A stretch of 64,000 nt of DNA. Origin: Synechococcus sp. PCC 7335. Its GTDB lineage: Bacteria > Cyanobacteriota > Cyanobacteriia > Phormidesmidales > Phormidesmidaceae. A model generated the notes under the pieces. It had not been told where the DNA came from and did no database searches. It saw nothing but the letters and a program-made list of their open reading frames with translations. The translations under genes were made by a program, and so were the position numbers. Positions 35,761 through 46,092 of the stretch are shown piece after piece (within the stretch, counting starts at the first letter, position 1; every line of letters starts with the position of its first letter). Location of the stretch: assembly GCF_000155595.1 (NCBI RefSeq), contig NZ_DS989904.1, positions 3,337,720-3,401,719 on the forward strand. The letters are read 5' to 3'.

Positions 35761-38700
35761 ATGACCTCTGAAGAAGTCTTAAGCCTCGTTGAGCACGCGA
35801 TCTACAGCAGTGATCGCGTTAAACGTAGTCTCAGTCCACTGCAGCGGACAGTTTTTCGCTATGTCTGGGAGGGGTCGTACTCCTATGGCGAAATCGCGCA
35901 GCACTCGGGGTATGAGCTGAGCTATGTGAAACAAACAGGCTCACAGCTTTGGCGAATGCTCTCTAAGGTCCTAGAAGAGAAAGTCACTAAGAACAATGTT
36001 CGAGTTGTTCTACAGCGCAATATACAGTCAATTGCTGCGCTATCTCTTGAATCATCGAATTCGCCTGTGGTCGATTGGGGCGATGCGGTAGATATCTCTT
36101 GCTTTTATGGTCGTCAGGCTGAGCTGACGCAGCTAACAAACTGGGTCGTTAGCGATCGCTGCCGACTCATCGGTATTTTTGGTATGGGCGGCATGGGTAA
36201 AACAGCCCTCTCGATTCGATTGGCCCAGCAGCTAGAGCAAAAAGGCGGCTTCTCTCGGATTGTATGGCGCTCGTTAAGAGATGCTCCGCCCCTGCCTGAC
36301 TTGATTGCAGATTTACTTCAGGTGCTTGCGCCCTCACGTCCGTCTAATCAGGCTGCTGGAACAACTCAGACGATAGGGCAGAAGCTTTCTGAGCTGATTA
36401 AATGTCTAAGAGAGCATCGCTGCCTGATTGTACTAGACAATGGCGAAACGGTTACGTCGGCTCAGGTAGGTTCGTTATCAATCGCTTCATCAGACCACAG
36501 CAGAAAAGATCGCCTAGCACCAGGCTACAGCGCTTCCAACTACAGCGCTTCCAACTACGACCTGTTCTGGCAACAGTTGGGACAAACCACACACCAGAGC
36601 GCGGTTGTTCTCACCAGCCGGGAAAAACCGACCAGCATTGCCGCCCATGAAGGTAATACGCTACCTGTTCGCTCGCTGCGGCTAACCGGATTGCCCGCAG
36701 CGTTGGGCCGTACGCTGTTTGAGCTTAGAGGGAGCTTCAGCGGCACAGCAACAGAATGGCAACAGCTCGTCGATTACTATGCGGGTAACCCTCTGGCGCT
36801 GAAAATGGTCGCTGCAGTGATTCAAGAGTTGTTTAATGGACAGCTAGCGGATTTTCTAGATTGTGCAAAATCGGGCGGCGCTATCTTTGGAGATATTGAA
36901 GATCTGCTGAGACAGCAGATAGGGCGGCTTTCGGTCCTACAGCAACAAACGCTTGACTGGCTAGCGATCGCCCGTCAGCCCATCACAATCTCTCAGATCC
37001 GCAGCTACTTTGTTCCTGTCTTAGGCTTAGAGCTAGGAGAACTGCTCGCGGCGCTATCCGCATTAGAGCGTCGCAGCCTAATTGAAAAACTATCGCCTAA
37101 CCCAGAAACTTCACAGCCTAGCTTCACGCTGCAGCCAGTGGTAATGGAATACGCCACGCATCGATTAATTGAGCGCGTTTGCGAACAAATGCTCACCCGT
37201 CAGATGGTTTCTCACTCATCGCTGGCTTCTCATGCGCTGATTCAAGCTCAAGCGAGAGATTATGTTCGTGAAACTCAAACCCGGCTGATTCTCAAACCGA
37301 TTGCCGATCGACTGCTGGCGTTGAGCAGTCCAGCTAACTGGGCACAGATCATTCAACAATGGTTAGACGAACTGCGCCAAATACCATCACAGATAGGCTA
37401 TGCAGGCGGAAACTTAATCAATTTACTGGTTCAGATGCAGGTTGATTTGAGTGACTGGGATTTCTCCCGCTTGCCTATTTGGAGCGCTTATCTCAAAGGC
37501 GTTGATTTACATCGAGTCAGCTTTGTTGCTTCTGATCTGACTCACTCTGTCTTTAACGAAACATTTAGTCAGGTGCTATCAGTGGCTTTTAGCCCAGACG
37601 GAAAGCTGTTGGCCACTGGCGATATCAACCACGAAATCCAGATTTGGCAGAGTGCAGATGGGAAGCCGTTACTCAGCCTGACTATGGACGAAGGCTGGGT
37701 TTGGTCAGTGGCCTTTAGTCCAAACGGTAAGCTGATTGCGGGTAGCGCCAACGGTGCGGTTCATCTTTGGCATGTGCAGAACGGAGAGTTGGTGCAGTGC
37801 TTTGACGATTACAGTGATCGCGTCTTCTGCGTTTCATTTAGTCCCGACGGCAAACTACTCGCAACCGGTAGCGAAGATCGCCAGGTGAAAGTCTGGGATC
37901 TCAAGACAGGGCACCTATTGCACCAGCTAAAGGGACATACCGATGAGGTACGCTCTGTTGCTTTTTTACCAACACAACAACCTTCTTCTACCCTAGCTAG
38001 CGCTAGCTATGACGGGACAGTACGCCTTTGGCATGCGATCAAAGGAGAGTGTTTAGCAGTACTCGGTGGTTCTGAATTAAGTGATTCCGAATTAAGTGGT
38101 TCCAATGTAAGCGATTCTGACCGAAGCGATTCTAATCGGCTCAGCTCTGTTGCTTTTAGCCCCGATGGCCTGGTCTTAGCTAGCGGAGGTGCATCTGGAT
38201 ACCTTCATCTCTGGCACGTCAAAACAAAGAAAGCATGGCAGCTGCTGGACGCTCAGCAGCCTATCCGCAGTATCGCCTTTAGCCCTGATGGCAATACGGT
38301 GGCCGTTGGGGCCAACGATGGTAATATTTGGCGTTGGAATTACCGCACCGGAGAGAGCCTGCAGATGCTCTCAGGCCATACGAGCTGGATTAGCGCCATT
38401 ACATATAGCCCTAATCAGATGCTAGCGAGCGGCAGCGAAGATCGCTCCGTACGAATCTGGCGGGGTAACCTTTGTCTGCGGCAGCTACAGGGCTACAGTA
38501 ACGGCATCTGGTCAGTCGCGTTCAACAGACAAGGGACTCTTTTAGCGAGCGGTAATCAGGATCGAGATCTGAGGCTGTGGTCCGTTCAAACAGGTGAGCT
38601 ACTCAGCACGCTAAGAGGTCACAAGAGCTGGATTTGGTCAGTCAGCTTTAGCCCTACGCGGCCTACGGTCGCTAGCAGTAGCGAAGACCAAACGATTCGG

Positions 38701-39513
38701 ATCTGGGACATTCAATCTCAGCAGCAAAAGTACGTTCTTACAGGTCACGGAGATGCGGTTTTAAGCCTACTTCATGCACCAGATGGCAGTCTTTGGAGCG
38801 GTAGCTTGGACGGCACTCTGAAGCAATGGTCAGAAGAGGGCATCTGCCTACAAACACTCAATAGTCACGACGGCGGTGTCTGGACTGTGGCCCTTAGTTT
38901 AGATGGGCAGCTATTGCTGAGCGGCAGTCAAGATCAAACTATCAAACTTTGGAATCCGGTGAGCGGTAGCGTTATTGATACCCTCAATGGCCATCAAAGC
39001 TGGATTCGCTCGGTGGCGATGAGCCCCGATTGTAAAACGCTGCTGAGCGGCGGTGCAGATGGCATACTCAAAATTTGGCAACGCGATCGCAACGGAAAGT
39101 ACCGCTGCCAACAAACCTACGCTGCACATGGAGGCCCTATTCTGTCAATCGCTATCCACAAAAACGGACGCCAGGCAACAACTAGCAGCACCGATAGCAC
39201 TATCAAACTTTGGGAGTTGAAGACAGGCATTTGCCAAGAAATTCAGCAAGCGCACAATCGCTGGATAAAATCTCTTACCTACAGTCCAGATGGCTCAACG
39301 CTAGCAAGCTGCAGTCAGGACGCAACGATCAAGCTTTGGCAAGTAGCCTCTTCTCCCCCTTGGCTGATGTTGACTCAGACTCTACGGATGCCCAGACCTT
39401 ATGAGGCGTTAAACGTTGACTGCGCAAGCGGACTGAGCATCGCACAAAGGTCTGCGCTGAAGCAACTCGGTGCAATAGAAAACGGGATGATTCATCCAAG
39501 GGTGACACTTTAG
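35761..39513 (+). CDS. STAND NTPase: vMAP-type N-terminal HTH, NB-ARC and 14 WD40 repeats
   Basis: About 1250 residues. Residues 1-90 are a helix-turn-helix-like domain found at the N-terminus of cyanobacterial vWA-MoxR-associated proteins (SPLQRTVFRYVWEGSYSYGEIA). The NB-ARC NTPase follows, with P-loop GMGGMGKT at 141-148 and Walker B LIVLDNGE at 222-229. A pentapeptide-like linker (about 555-590) leads into 14 WD40 repeats (about 595-1215), the number for two seven-bladed propellers. Such proteins are signalling switches in stress, cell death or phage response; no effector domain is seen. Two 15-base tandem repeats are embedded. ATG 35761 is used; GTG 35746 is in frame. Confidence 0.85.
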   Translation: MTSEEVLSLVEHAIYSSDRVKRSLSPLQRTVFRYVWEGSYSYGEIAQHSGYELSYVKQTGSQLWRMLSKVLEEKVTKNNVRVVLQRNIQSIAALSLESSNSPVVDWGDAVDISCFYGRQAELTQLTNWVVSDRCRLIGIFGMGGMGKTALSIRLAQQLEQKGGFSRIVWRSLRDAPPLPDLIADLLQVLAPSRPSNQAAGTTQTIGQKLSELIKCLREHRCLIVLDNGETVTSAQVGSLSIASSDHSRKDRLAPGYSASNYSASNYDLFWQQLGQTTHQSAVVLTSREKPTSIAAHEGNTLPVRSLRLTGLPAALGRTLFELRGSFSGTATEWQQLVDYYAGNPLALKMVAAVIQELFNGQLADFLDCAKSGGAIFGDIEDLLRQQIGRLSVLQQQTLDWLAIARQPITISQIRSYFVPVLGLELGELLAALSALERRSLIEKLSPNPETSQPSFTLQPVVMEYATHRLIERVCEQMLTRQMVSHSSLASHALIQAQARDYVRETQTRLILKPIADRLLALSSPANWAQIIQQWLDELRQIPSQIGYAGGNLINLLVQMQVDLSDWDFSRLPIWSAYLKGVDLHRVSFVASDLTHSVFNETFSQVLSVAFSPDGKLLATGDINHEIQIWQSADGKPLLSLTMDEGWVWSVAFSPNGKLIAGSANGAVHLWHVQNGELVQCFDDYSDRVFCVSFSPDGKLLATGSEDRQVKVWDLKTGHLLHQLKGHTDEVRSVAFLPTQQPSSTLASASYDGTVRLWHAIKGECLAVLGGSELSDSELSGSNVSDSDRSDSNRLSSVAFSPDGLVLASGGASGYLHLWHVKTKKAWQLLDAQQPIRSIAFSPDGNTVAVGANDGNIWRWNYRTGESLQMLSGHTSWISAITYSPNQMLASGSEDRSVRIWRGNLCLRQLQGYSNGIWSVAFNRQGTLLASGNQDRDLRLWSVQTGELLSTLRGHKSWIWSVSFSPTRPTVASSSEDQTIRIWDIQSQQQKYVLTGHGDAVLSLLHAPDGSLWSGSLDGTLKQWSEEGICLQTLNSHDGGVWTVALSLDGQLLLSGSQDQTIKLWNPVSGSVIDTLNGHQSWIRSVAMSPDCKTLLSGGADGILKIWQRDRNGKYRCQQTYAAHGGPILSIAIHKNGRQATTSSTDSTIKLWELKTGICQEIQQAHNRWIKSLTYSPDGSTLASCSQDATIKLWQVASSPPWLMLTQTLRMPRPYEALNVDCASGLSIAQRSALKQLGAIENGMIHPRVTL
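36526..36555 (+). repeat. perfect 15-bp tandem duplication inside the NB-ARC region
   Basis: TACAGCGCTTCCAAC occurs twice back to back (36526-36540 and 36541-36555), encoding a doubled Tyr-Ser-Ala-Ser-Asn in the NTPase domain. It keeps the reading frame. Confidence 0.8.
38068..38142 (+). repeat. five imperfect 15-bp repeats encoding an SD-rich insert between WD40 blades
   Basis: Five pentads of the form (G/D)-S-x-x-S/L (GSELS, DSELS, GSNVS, DSDRS, DSNRL) are inserted between the fourth and fifth WD40 repeats, with matching 15-base DNA periodicity. This probably forms a flexible acidic loop and may vary in length between strains. Confidence 0.7.
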
Positions 39514-39721
39514 GCCGTTCAGATTGTCTCAATGCGTATCATCATCCCACCGCACTGTGCGATAAGCCTACGGCATGGCAGCGCTTACTACTTCCTATGG
39601 GCCAACCCTATCCTCTTTCACCGACTTCCTTACCTTGAACCGATGTTAAAGTAGCTCTACGCTACGTCCTAGAACTTAGAGCCTTTGATGCATATAGAGC
39701 TGTGCTTAGCACTCGACTAAC

Positions 39722-42700
39722 TTACTCAGGAAATATTCGTTGCATAATTATCGCTCGAATTTTCTGTAAGTTGACTGGCTTAGTTAAATGTTCATCAAAT
39801 CCAGCTGCTGTAGCTCTTGCCTTATCATCTAGCTGTCCGTAACCACTGATAGCAATTAAAAAGGTATCGCGGAATATCGACTCCGAGCGAAGAGTTTGAG
39901 CAACAGCATAGCCATCCATCTCCGCTGTCAATCCAATGTCGCTAATAACTACGTCAGGTTTGAGCTGCCGTGCCAAGGCTATTCCTTGTTTACCGTTATC
40001 TGCTAGATCTACAATAAACCCTGCATTGTTGAGGTACATCTGGAGAAGGACAGCAGAATCTTCGCAATCTTCGATCACTAAAACCCGCTTAGATTTTTCA
40101 GCTATAGACGGATGCTGCGATTGACCCTCAGTCAGTTTAGTAGCTGATGTAGCAGAGGATTCAGGCTTTGAAGGCAAAGCTGGTTCGGCTATCTCTGTTT
40201 TCAAACGAGGTAGTGTTATCGTCACAACTGTTCCTTGATCTATCCCTGGACTATCTACCTCTATCTGTCCTTCATGTAGTTCAATAATCCCCTTCGCTAG
40301 AGGTAAGCCTAGCCCTAGACCTCCACTACGAGACAAGCTACGGTTCTCTTGACTGAACGCTACAAAAATGCGAGAAAACGCTTCTTTAGACATACCAATA
40401 CCTGCATCGGTGATTCGGACTGTAGCGAACTCCGTGTTTAGCGTCGTAGAGATTTTAACAGTGCTGCCAGGATGAGAAAATTTGATTGCGTTTAATAGGA
40501 CATTGGAAAATGCTTGGAGCAACCGGACAGAATCTCCGTTGATCCAAACAGATGATTCATAGAGTGTGGTATTGAAAGAGATTTCTTTTTGTGCCGCTGC
40601 GTTCTGTGCATCAGTAACTACATCGCGTAATAGCTGAGATAGATCTAATGGCTCTTGATGTAACTGGATCTTTTTGTAGGCAATGCGCGAAGCATCTAAC
40701 AGGTCGTTTACTAAGCGAGTAAGTTGATTCAGTTGACGTGTAGAAATTGCTAGCATTCGCTGCATCCGCTCTTTTCGCGTTTGCTCCTCTAAGAGCGATG
40801 CTTTCATCTGTGTACTTATCTGTGTGCTTATCAGCTCTATACTGCCACTCAGTGCATTTAGAGGATTTCGTAGTTCATGGCCTAAGGCAGCTAAAAAGTC
40901 ATCCTTACGACGATCGGCTTCCTTCAAAGCTTCTTCGTTCTGTTTGCGCTCGGTGATGTCATAGTTGACACCAATCATCTTGATGGCATTTCCCTGCGTA
41001 TCACAAATGACTCTGGCCTTCGCAGCTAGCCATCGCAGTGGGCTACCTTCGCAGCTGATACGAAACTCCGTGTCAAATTCTGTTTTCTGCTCAATAGCAG
41101 CCGCTACTTTCTGTTGAACTAAAGGAATATCTTCTGAATAGATCTGGTGATAGTAAAGCTCTAAGCTAGGGTCGTTAGCCTCGTTAGGTTTTAACCCTAG
41201 TAGGCCATACTCTATATCATTCCAAGCTGATCCGCCTGTAACAATATCTATCTCCCAAATGCCGATGTTACCAGCGGTTGTTGCTAAATCTAGTCTTTCT
41301 CTACTCTTTTCTAAAGCTGAGGTTGTAGCTTCTCTTTGTAAGGTTGCAGCCAAAGCATTGGCTAGCGCCTGTAGAAAAGACACATCTTCTGGTGTAAACG
41401 GGTTCCTGCTTGCTCTATAGCTAGCTAGTACACCATATATTTCATCCGCTGGCCCATACAGAATTGCACTAATTCCGCTGACTAGATTCAGTTTCCTTAG
41501 CAGCGGCGAATAGCTAAAACGATTCTCTTGGGAAAAATCTTCAACAGTGACAGGTTGTTGAACGCTTAGGGTATAGCCTAAATGGGAGTCAGTAACGCTG
41601 ATCGTAACTTGCTCTTGAGAGTATAGCGGCCAGCCACTACCACTTTTTAACGCCAGGATTTCGGGGCTCTCAGATTGATAGGCAAACAGGCCACAGGTGT
41701 CCGATTCAAGGGTCTGACAGACGATTTCGGTAGCGCGATCGCAAACGGATGCCGCACTATGGTCCTGTAGTGCATAGGTCCCTAATTCAGCAATAACACT
41801 CTGTCTTTGAGCCCACCGTTCCGCACGGTTTCTGGCTTGGTGCAGGCCTGTCACGTCGATAAATGTGAGTACCGTTCCATTAATTACATTTTCGAGTGTA
41901 CGGTAGGGCATAATCCGCATCTTGTAGTAGATCCCCTTACCTCTATCGTAAACTTCCCTTTCTATAGGGATAAGTGATCGCAGCACTTCTCGAACATCTG
42001 TTGCAATGCTGACGCCTTCTAAAGATAAAGAAATATCGGTAACAGGCCTACCCACATCTGTTCCAATCAGATTAAACAGATCTACCGCAGCTGGTGTAAA
42101 CCGCTTGATTCTCAACCGCTCATCTAAGAAAACCGTCGCAATTCGTGTACTTTCAAATAGATTTTGAATATCACTGTTAGCCGTATCGAGTTCTTCAACT
42201 TTATTGCGGAGCTCTGTATTGACTGTCTCGAGCTCTTCGTTGATTGATTGCATCTCTTCTTTGGAGGTTTGCAATTCTTCATTAGAAGACTGCAATTCCT
42301 CATTCATAGAAAGCAGCTCTTCATTAGCCGATTTCAGCTCTTCGTTGGAAGTCTCAATCCCTTCAACGGTTTGTCTCAAGTCCTCTTTGGTAACACGCAG
42401 CTCATCTTCTAGCTGTTTGATAATTGGTGCTTCTGCCTTTGGCTGACGATCGCTGGCCCTAGCAGTTTCATAGGTAGTGGGTTTTCCTACATCTTGAAAG
42501 ATTACCAACAGTAGGCGACTAGCCTCCGCTGATTCTTCAAACGATTCTTTAACAGGACGGATAATCAAATTAAGAGTAATGATTTGATTTTCACTCTCAA
42601 TAGAAACTTGCTCACGAACGACCTTGCGCTGCAAATCTCTTGCCGTCTGAATTGCTGATCTCAAACCTGTTCTTAGACCCAACCTAGCAACATCGAACAA

Positions 42701-44656
42701 GTTGTTGCTAGGCACACCCTGAGCTGGTTCTAGATACTTACCAGTGCGCCCGAAAAAGTAAACGATCTCATTTTGTTCATTGATAATGACACAGGCCGGC
42801 GTGTAGTCTTGTAGCAGTACTTGCTCTATAGACTTTGTAAATCGAGAATGACGACTGGCTGTTGTTTGAGTTCTGGGCGCAGGCAGTTGACGATAGCTAC
42901 TCAGATCAACTAAAGGAAAGTCAATCTGTGGAGGCGCAATTGCTGTTCTGCGTTGAAAAAGCCGATGAGACTTATTAGCAATCCGGAAGAGTTCACTATA
43001 ATACGTAGAAAGATTTTCTGAACCGCCTAGAAACAGATAGCCACTTTCTCTAAGCGCGTAGTGAAACAGCGGCATTAACCGCTTCTGTAGCGTAGAGTCG
43101 AAATAAATTAAAAGATTGCGGCATGAGATCAGATCGAGGCGAGAAAAGGGCGGATCACTGATTAGGCTATGCTGAGAGAAGATGCACATCTCTCTAAGGG
43201 GTTTCGCCACTTGATACAGACCGTCTTGTTTGAGAAAGAACCGCTCTAAGCGCTCTGGCGTGATTTGCTCAGCAATGCTTTCAGGGTAGCGAGCATGACG
43301 GGCTTTTTCCAGAGCTTGCTCGTCGATATCAGTAGCAAATATCTGCACTTGCAGCTGCGTACGCTGCCGTTCCATCTCTTCTGCTAATAGAATCGCAATG
43401 GAGTAGACTTCTTCTCCGGAAGAGCATCCTGCTACCCAAACGCGAATAGATTTACGGTCTGCGCAATCTTGAACTAACGTAGTAATTGCTGTTTGCTGTA
43501 GAACCTCAAAAGCTTCGGGGTCACGGAAGAAGTAAGTTACGCCAATCAGCAAATCTTTGAACAATAGATCAATTTCTTCATTATCTGATTTGAGATAGGC
43601 GACATAAGCTTCAACTGAAACCGTCTGCGTGATTTGAATCCGTCGTTGAATTCGACGAATTAAAGTGCCTTGCTTGTAATTGCTAAAATCGTGACCAATA
43701 CGGCGGCGTACCAATGAGCAAATCTGATTAAGATAGTCAGCCGCTTCAGGCAGCATACCATCTTCACCTAGATTTGCTCGTAGCCCTTCGCGATGACGTG
43801 CATACTCAATTAGTTTGTCGGGAATGTCTTTAACTGGCAACACGTAGTCAACTAGCCCAGTGAGCACCGCATTACGCGGCATGCTGTCATACTTCGCACT
43901 CTCGCTATCTTGAGCGATCGCCAGCCCACCAAATTCTTTAATTGACTTCATCCCGATCGTGCCGTCGCTGCCCGTACCCGATAAGATCACGCAGACTGCG
44001 TTTTCCCTTTGATCTTCAGCTAGAGAACGAAAGAAGATATCAATGGGAGCGCGATGTCCTCTAGCCTGTGTTGGTGTGGAAAGCCGCAGTATGCCGTTGT
44101 CAACTGTCAAGGTTGCATTTGGCGGGATCACATAAACTTTATTAGGCTGCAGCCTTACTTCCTCAGTAATTTGAAGCACAGGCATCTGGGTCTCTTTGGC
44201 CAGTAGCTCTGATAGAAGACTGTCATGATCGGGTGCTAGGTGCGATATCAGCACGAATGCCATACCGCTATTCTCATCCATACGCTGAAAAAATGCTCGA
44301 AAAGCTTCTAAACCGCCAGCGGACGCTCCGATCCCCACCGTCAGGAAAGAATCTATCTTTGGAGTTGCCTCAATTGGGGTGACTGAAGCTGTTTGTGCTG
44401 TTATTTCTGTCTCTGCCAGCGTATTTTCGCCCGGTGTACTTGCTGCGCTCTGTATTTCTTCTTCAGCTACACGCTCAGTCTGCTGGTCATTAGCCTGTTG
44501 GTCATTAGTCTGCTTGTTATCTGTAAGGTCATCTGTAAGCTGTTGAGTGTGCGCCTGGTTATCGCATTCAGTGGCATTAGGCTCGTGCAAAAGGCTATTC
44601 TCTTGAGGTTCTTCGTTATTTGAGCTAGGTGAACCAGTAGAGGGATCAGACGCCAT
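39722..44656 (-). CDS. CheB-CheR-PAS-GAF hybrid histidine kinase with receiver domain
   Basis: 1644 residues. Order: acidic Gln/Asn-rich tail (1-100); CheB methylesterase (about 105-290, S112, H139, D231); CheR methyltransferase (about 300-570, with VWVAGCSSGEEVYS as SAM-binding motif); a long coiled coil of SNEEL repeats (750-830); PAS (about 830-935); GAF (950-1110); PAS (1115-1240); HisKA with H1260 in GHELRNP; HATPase; and a C-terminal receiver with phospho-acceptor D1573. This is a known architecture for two-component control by methylation-like chemistry. The signal is unknown. It lies just downstream of a stand-alone CheB on the same strand. Confidence 0.85.
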   Translation of the reverse strand: MASDPSTGSPSSNNEEPQENSLLHEPNATECDNQAHTQQLTDDLTDNKQTNDQQANDQQTERVAEEEIQSAASTPGENTLAETEITAQTASVTPIEATPKIDSFLTVGIGASAGGLEAFRAFFQRMDENSGMAFVLISHLAPDHDSLLSELLAKETQMPVLQITEEVRLQPNKVYVIPPNATLTVDNGILRLSTPTQARGHRAPIDIFFRSLAEDQRENAVCVILSGTGSDGTIGMKSIKEFGGLAIAQDSESAKYDSMPRNAVLTGLVDYVLPVKDIPDKLIEYARHREGLRANLGEDGMLPEAADYLNQICSLVRRRIGHDFSNYKQGTLIRRIQRRIQITQTVSVEAYVAYLKSDNEEIDLLFKDLLIGVTYFFRDPEAFEVLQQTAITTLVQDCADRKSIRVWVAGCSSGEEVYSIAILLAEEMERQRTQLQVQIFATDIDEQALEKARHARYPESIAEQITPERLERFFLKQDGLYQVAKPLREMCIFSQHSLISDPPFSRLDLISCRNLLIYFDSTLQKRLMPLFHYALRESGYLFLGGSENLSTYYSELFRIANKSHRLFQRRTAIAPPQIDFPLVDLSSYRQLPAPRTQTTASRHSRFTKSIEQVLLQDYTPACVIINEQNEIVYFFGRTGKYLEPAQGVPSNNLFDVARLGLRTGLRSAIQTARDLQRKVVREQVSIESENQIITLNLIIRPVKESFEESAEASRLLLVIFQDVGKPTTYETARASDRQPKAEAPIIKQLEDELRVTKEDLRQTVEGIETSNEELKSANEELLSMNEELQSSNEELQTSKEEMQSINEELETVNTELRNKVEELDTANSDIQNLFESTRIATVFLDERLRIKRFTPAAVDLFNLIGTDVGRPVTDISLSLEGVSIATDVREVLRSLIPIEREVYDRGKGIYYKMRIMPYRTLENVINGTVLTFIDVTGLHQARNRAERWAQRQSVIAELGTYALQDHSAASVCDRATEIVCQTLESDTCGLFAYQSESPEILALKSGSGWPLYSQEQVTISVTDSHLGYTLSVQQPVTVEDFSQENRFSYSPLLRKLNLVSGISAILYGPADEIYGVLASYRASRNPFTPEDVSFLQALANALAATLQREATTSALEKSRERLDLATTAGNIGIWEIDIVTGGSAWNDIEYGLLGLKPNEANDPSLELYYHQIYSEDIPLVQQKVAAAIEQKTEFDTEFRISCEGSPLRWLAAKARVICDTQGNAIKMIGVNYDITERKQNEEALKEADRRKDDFLAALGHELRNPLNALSGSIELISTQISTQMKASLLEEQTRKERMQRMLAISTRQLNQLTRLVNDLLDASRIAYKKIQLHQEPLDLSQLLRDVVTDAQNAAAQKEISFNTTLYESSVWINGDSVRLLQAFSNVLLNAIKFSHPGSTVKISTTLNTEFATVRITDAGIGMSKEAFSRIFVAFSQENRSLSRSGGLGLGLPLAKGIIELHEGQIEVDSPGIDQGTVVTITLPRLKTEIAEPALPSKPESSATSATKLTEGQSQHPSIAEKSKRVLVIEDCEDSAVLLQMYLNNAGFIVDLADNGKQGIALARQLKPDVVISDIGLTAEMDGYAVAQTLRSESIFRDTFLIAISGYGQLDDKARATAAGFDEHLTKPVNLQKIRAIIMQRIFPE

Positions 44657-44816
44657 AACCGTAGGTAACTTTGGATGAGAGTAGTAAGTATCTCTAACTA
44701 TTCTATGCGTCGGATTCCGGTTTGATATGAAATGACCACAAAAAGAGAGCTTTCTTGGATCTGCTTAACCCGGTATAAATGGGGACATCTTTAGATCAAT
44801 TCCATTCGTTAGAAGT

Positions 44817-45866
44817 CTAGCTAGAAGAGACATAACTAGAATTGGAAGAGATATGATTCGAAGTCGATGGAATGGACTTAGATGAAGTTGTGCTTTCTAC
44901 CAGAAGCTGACGAATGACTTGAGCATGAGCCTTCAACGTTTCTGATTGCTCTGCATATAGCTGCGCAGAGAGGTCTCTCTGTTGTTTTGCTTCGTTTTTA
45001 GCCATCAACAATGAGAGGTTAGCACGTTCTTCCATCGTACGCATTGCTACCCACAGTGCTTTCTCTAGCACCGAGTCCTGACTAGCCATCAAAGTTCTAG
45101 CTGTAAAACTATGACCGACATGGCACCGATAGCGCTTTACTGTTCCTCCCTCCATCTGCCAAAGAGGGCCATTACAGTCAGGGCAGTTCATTGGCACTTG
45201 ATGGCCGAGAAGATCCTCGCGGCGAATATCACTCACCGTTTGCTCTGCAATCTTGGCCTCCATCACAATGTCTTTGGGAACCTCGTGAGTGTCACTAGCA
45301 GCTTGGATAACTAGCTGGGTAATTTTCCCTCCGATCTGGTGAAGCGGTAGCTTATAGTCTACATCCACTTCTGCAAGTGCGTTCATCGGCATATCTGGGA
45401 AATCGGCGTCTTGAGGATCTTGAACGATTGCAAATCCTCCGCAGCGCTTTATGGCCGAGAGCCCAGCAGTCCCATCATCTAGATAGCCAGTGAGTACCAC
45501 CCCGATAGTCTGACCTGGGTAGGCGATCGCTGCTGAACGAAACATCGGGTCGATGGCCGGGCGATGTCGATTTTCTTTTGGGCCTCGGTGCAGTCGTAGG
45601 AAGCCCGGCTTTACGAGTAGATGAAAATCAGGCGGCGCTACATATACGTGCCCAGGCAAAATTGGCTCATTATCTTCGGCAGCCTTAGCCTTCAAAGGTC
45701 CAGCGTTGTCCAATAAAGTGGGTAGTACGCTTGGAGACTCAGCCAGAATGTGTAAAACGACGATAAAAGCAGCCTGTATGTCGTGAGAGAACTGTGAAAA
45801 AAGGTTGCGGAGTGCAGCTACCCCCCCGGCTGATGCTCCAACAACTACAACCCTGTGAGGGAGCAT
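44817..45866 (-). CDS. cheB: CheB-type protein-glutamate methylesterase with C-terminal Cys-rich extension
   Basis: About 349 residues. VVVVGASAGGVAALR holds the catalytic Ser, IVVLHILAESPS the His and LTGYLDDGTAG the Asp. A CPDCNGPLWQ ... YRCHVGHSF module, which looks like a zinc ribbon, follows, then a helical region and a Ser-rich end. There is no receiver domain, unlike enteric CheB. ATG 45866 follows AGGTG; GTG 45875 is also in frame. Same strand as, and 160 bases upstream of, the large CheB-CheR kinase, so probably part of one pathway. Confidence 0.8.
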   Translation of the reverse strand: MLPHRVVVVGASAGGVAALRNLFSQFSHDIQAAFIVVLHILAESPSVLPTLLDNAGPLKAKAAEDNEPILPGHVYVAPPDFHLLVKPGFLRLHRGPKENRHRPAIDPMFRSAAIAYPGQTIGVVLTGYLDDGTAGLSAIKRCGGFAIVQDPQDADFPDMPMNALAEVDVDYKLPLHQIGGKITQLVIQAASDTHEVPKDIVMEAKIAEQTVSDIRREDLLGHQVPMNCPDCNGPLWQMEGGTVKRYRCHVGHSFTARTLMASQDSVLEKALWVAMRTMEERANLSLLMAKNEAKQQRDLSAQLYAEQSETLKAHAQVIRQLLVESTTSSKSIPSTSNHISSNSSYVSSS

Positions 45867-46092
45867 CAGTCGCACCTATCTTGGTAATGTTGGTTCATAA
45901 CTTCTAATTCACAAATTTGTTTATTATCATTGCTACTAACGAATAAACGCTTTCTTGAAAAAGAATCATCTGCCTTTGGAAGGAAAGCTTAAGAAAAGTT
46001 TAATCAAGATATATATAGCTACGTTTTGTATCTGGGAGTATGTAGGTTAGTGACTGTCTATGGTTGTTTCTAATTAAAGGCTCCTAGACTTA

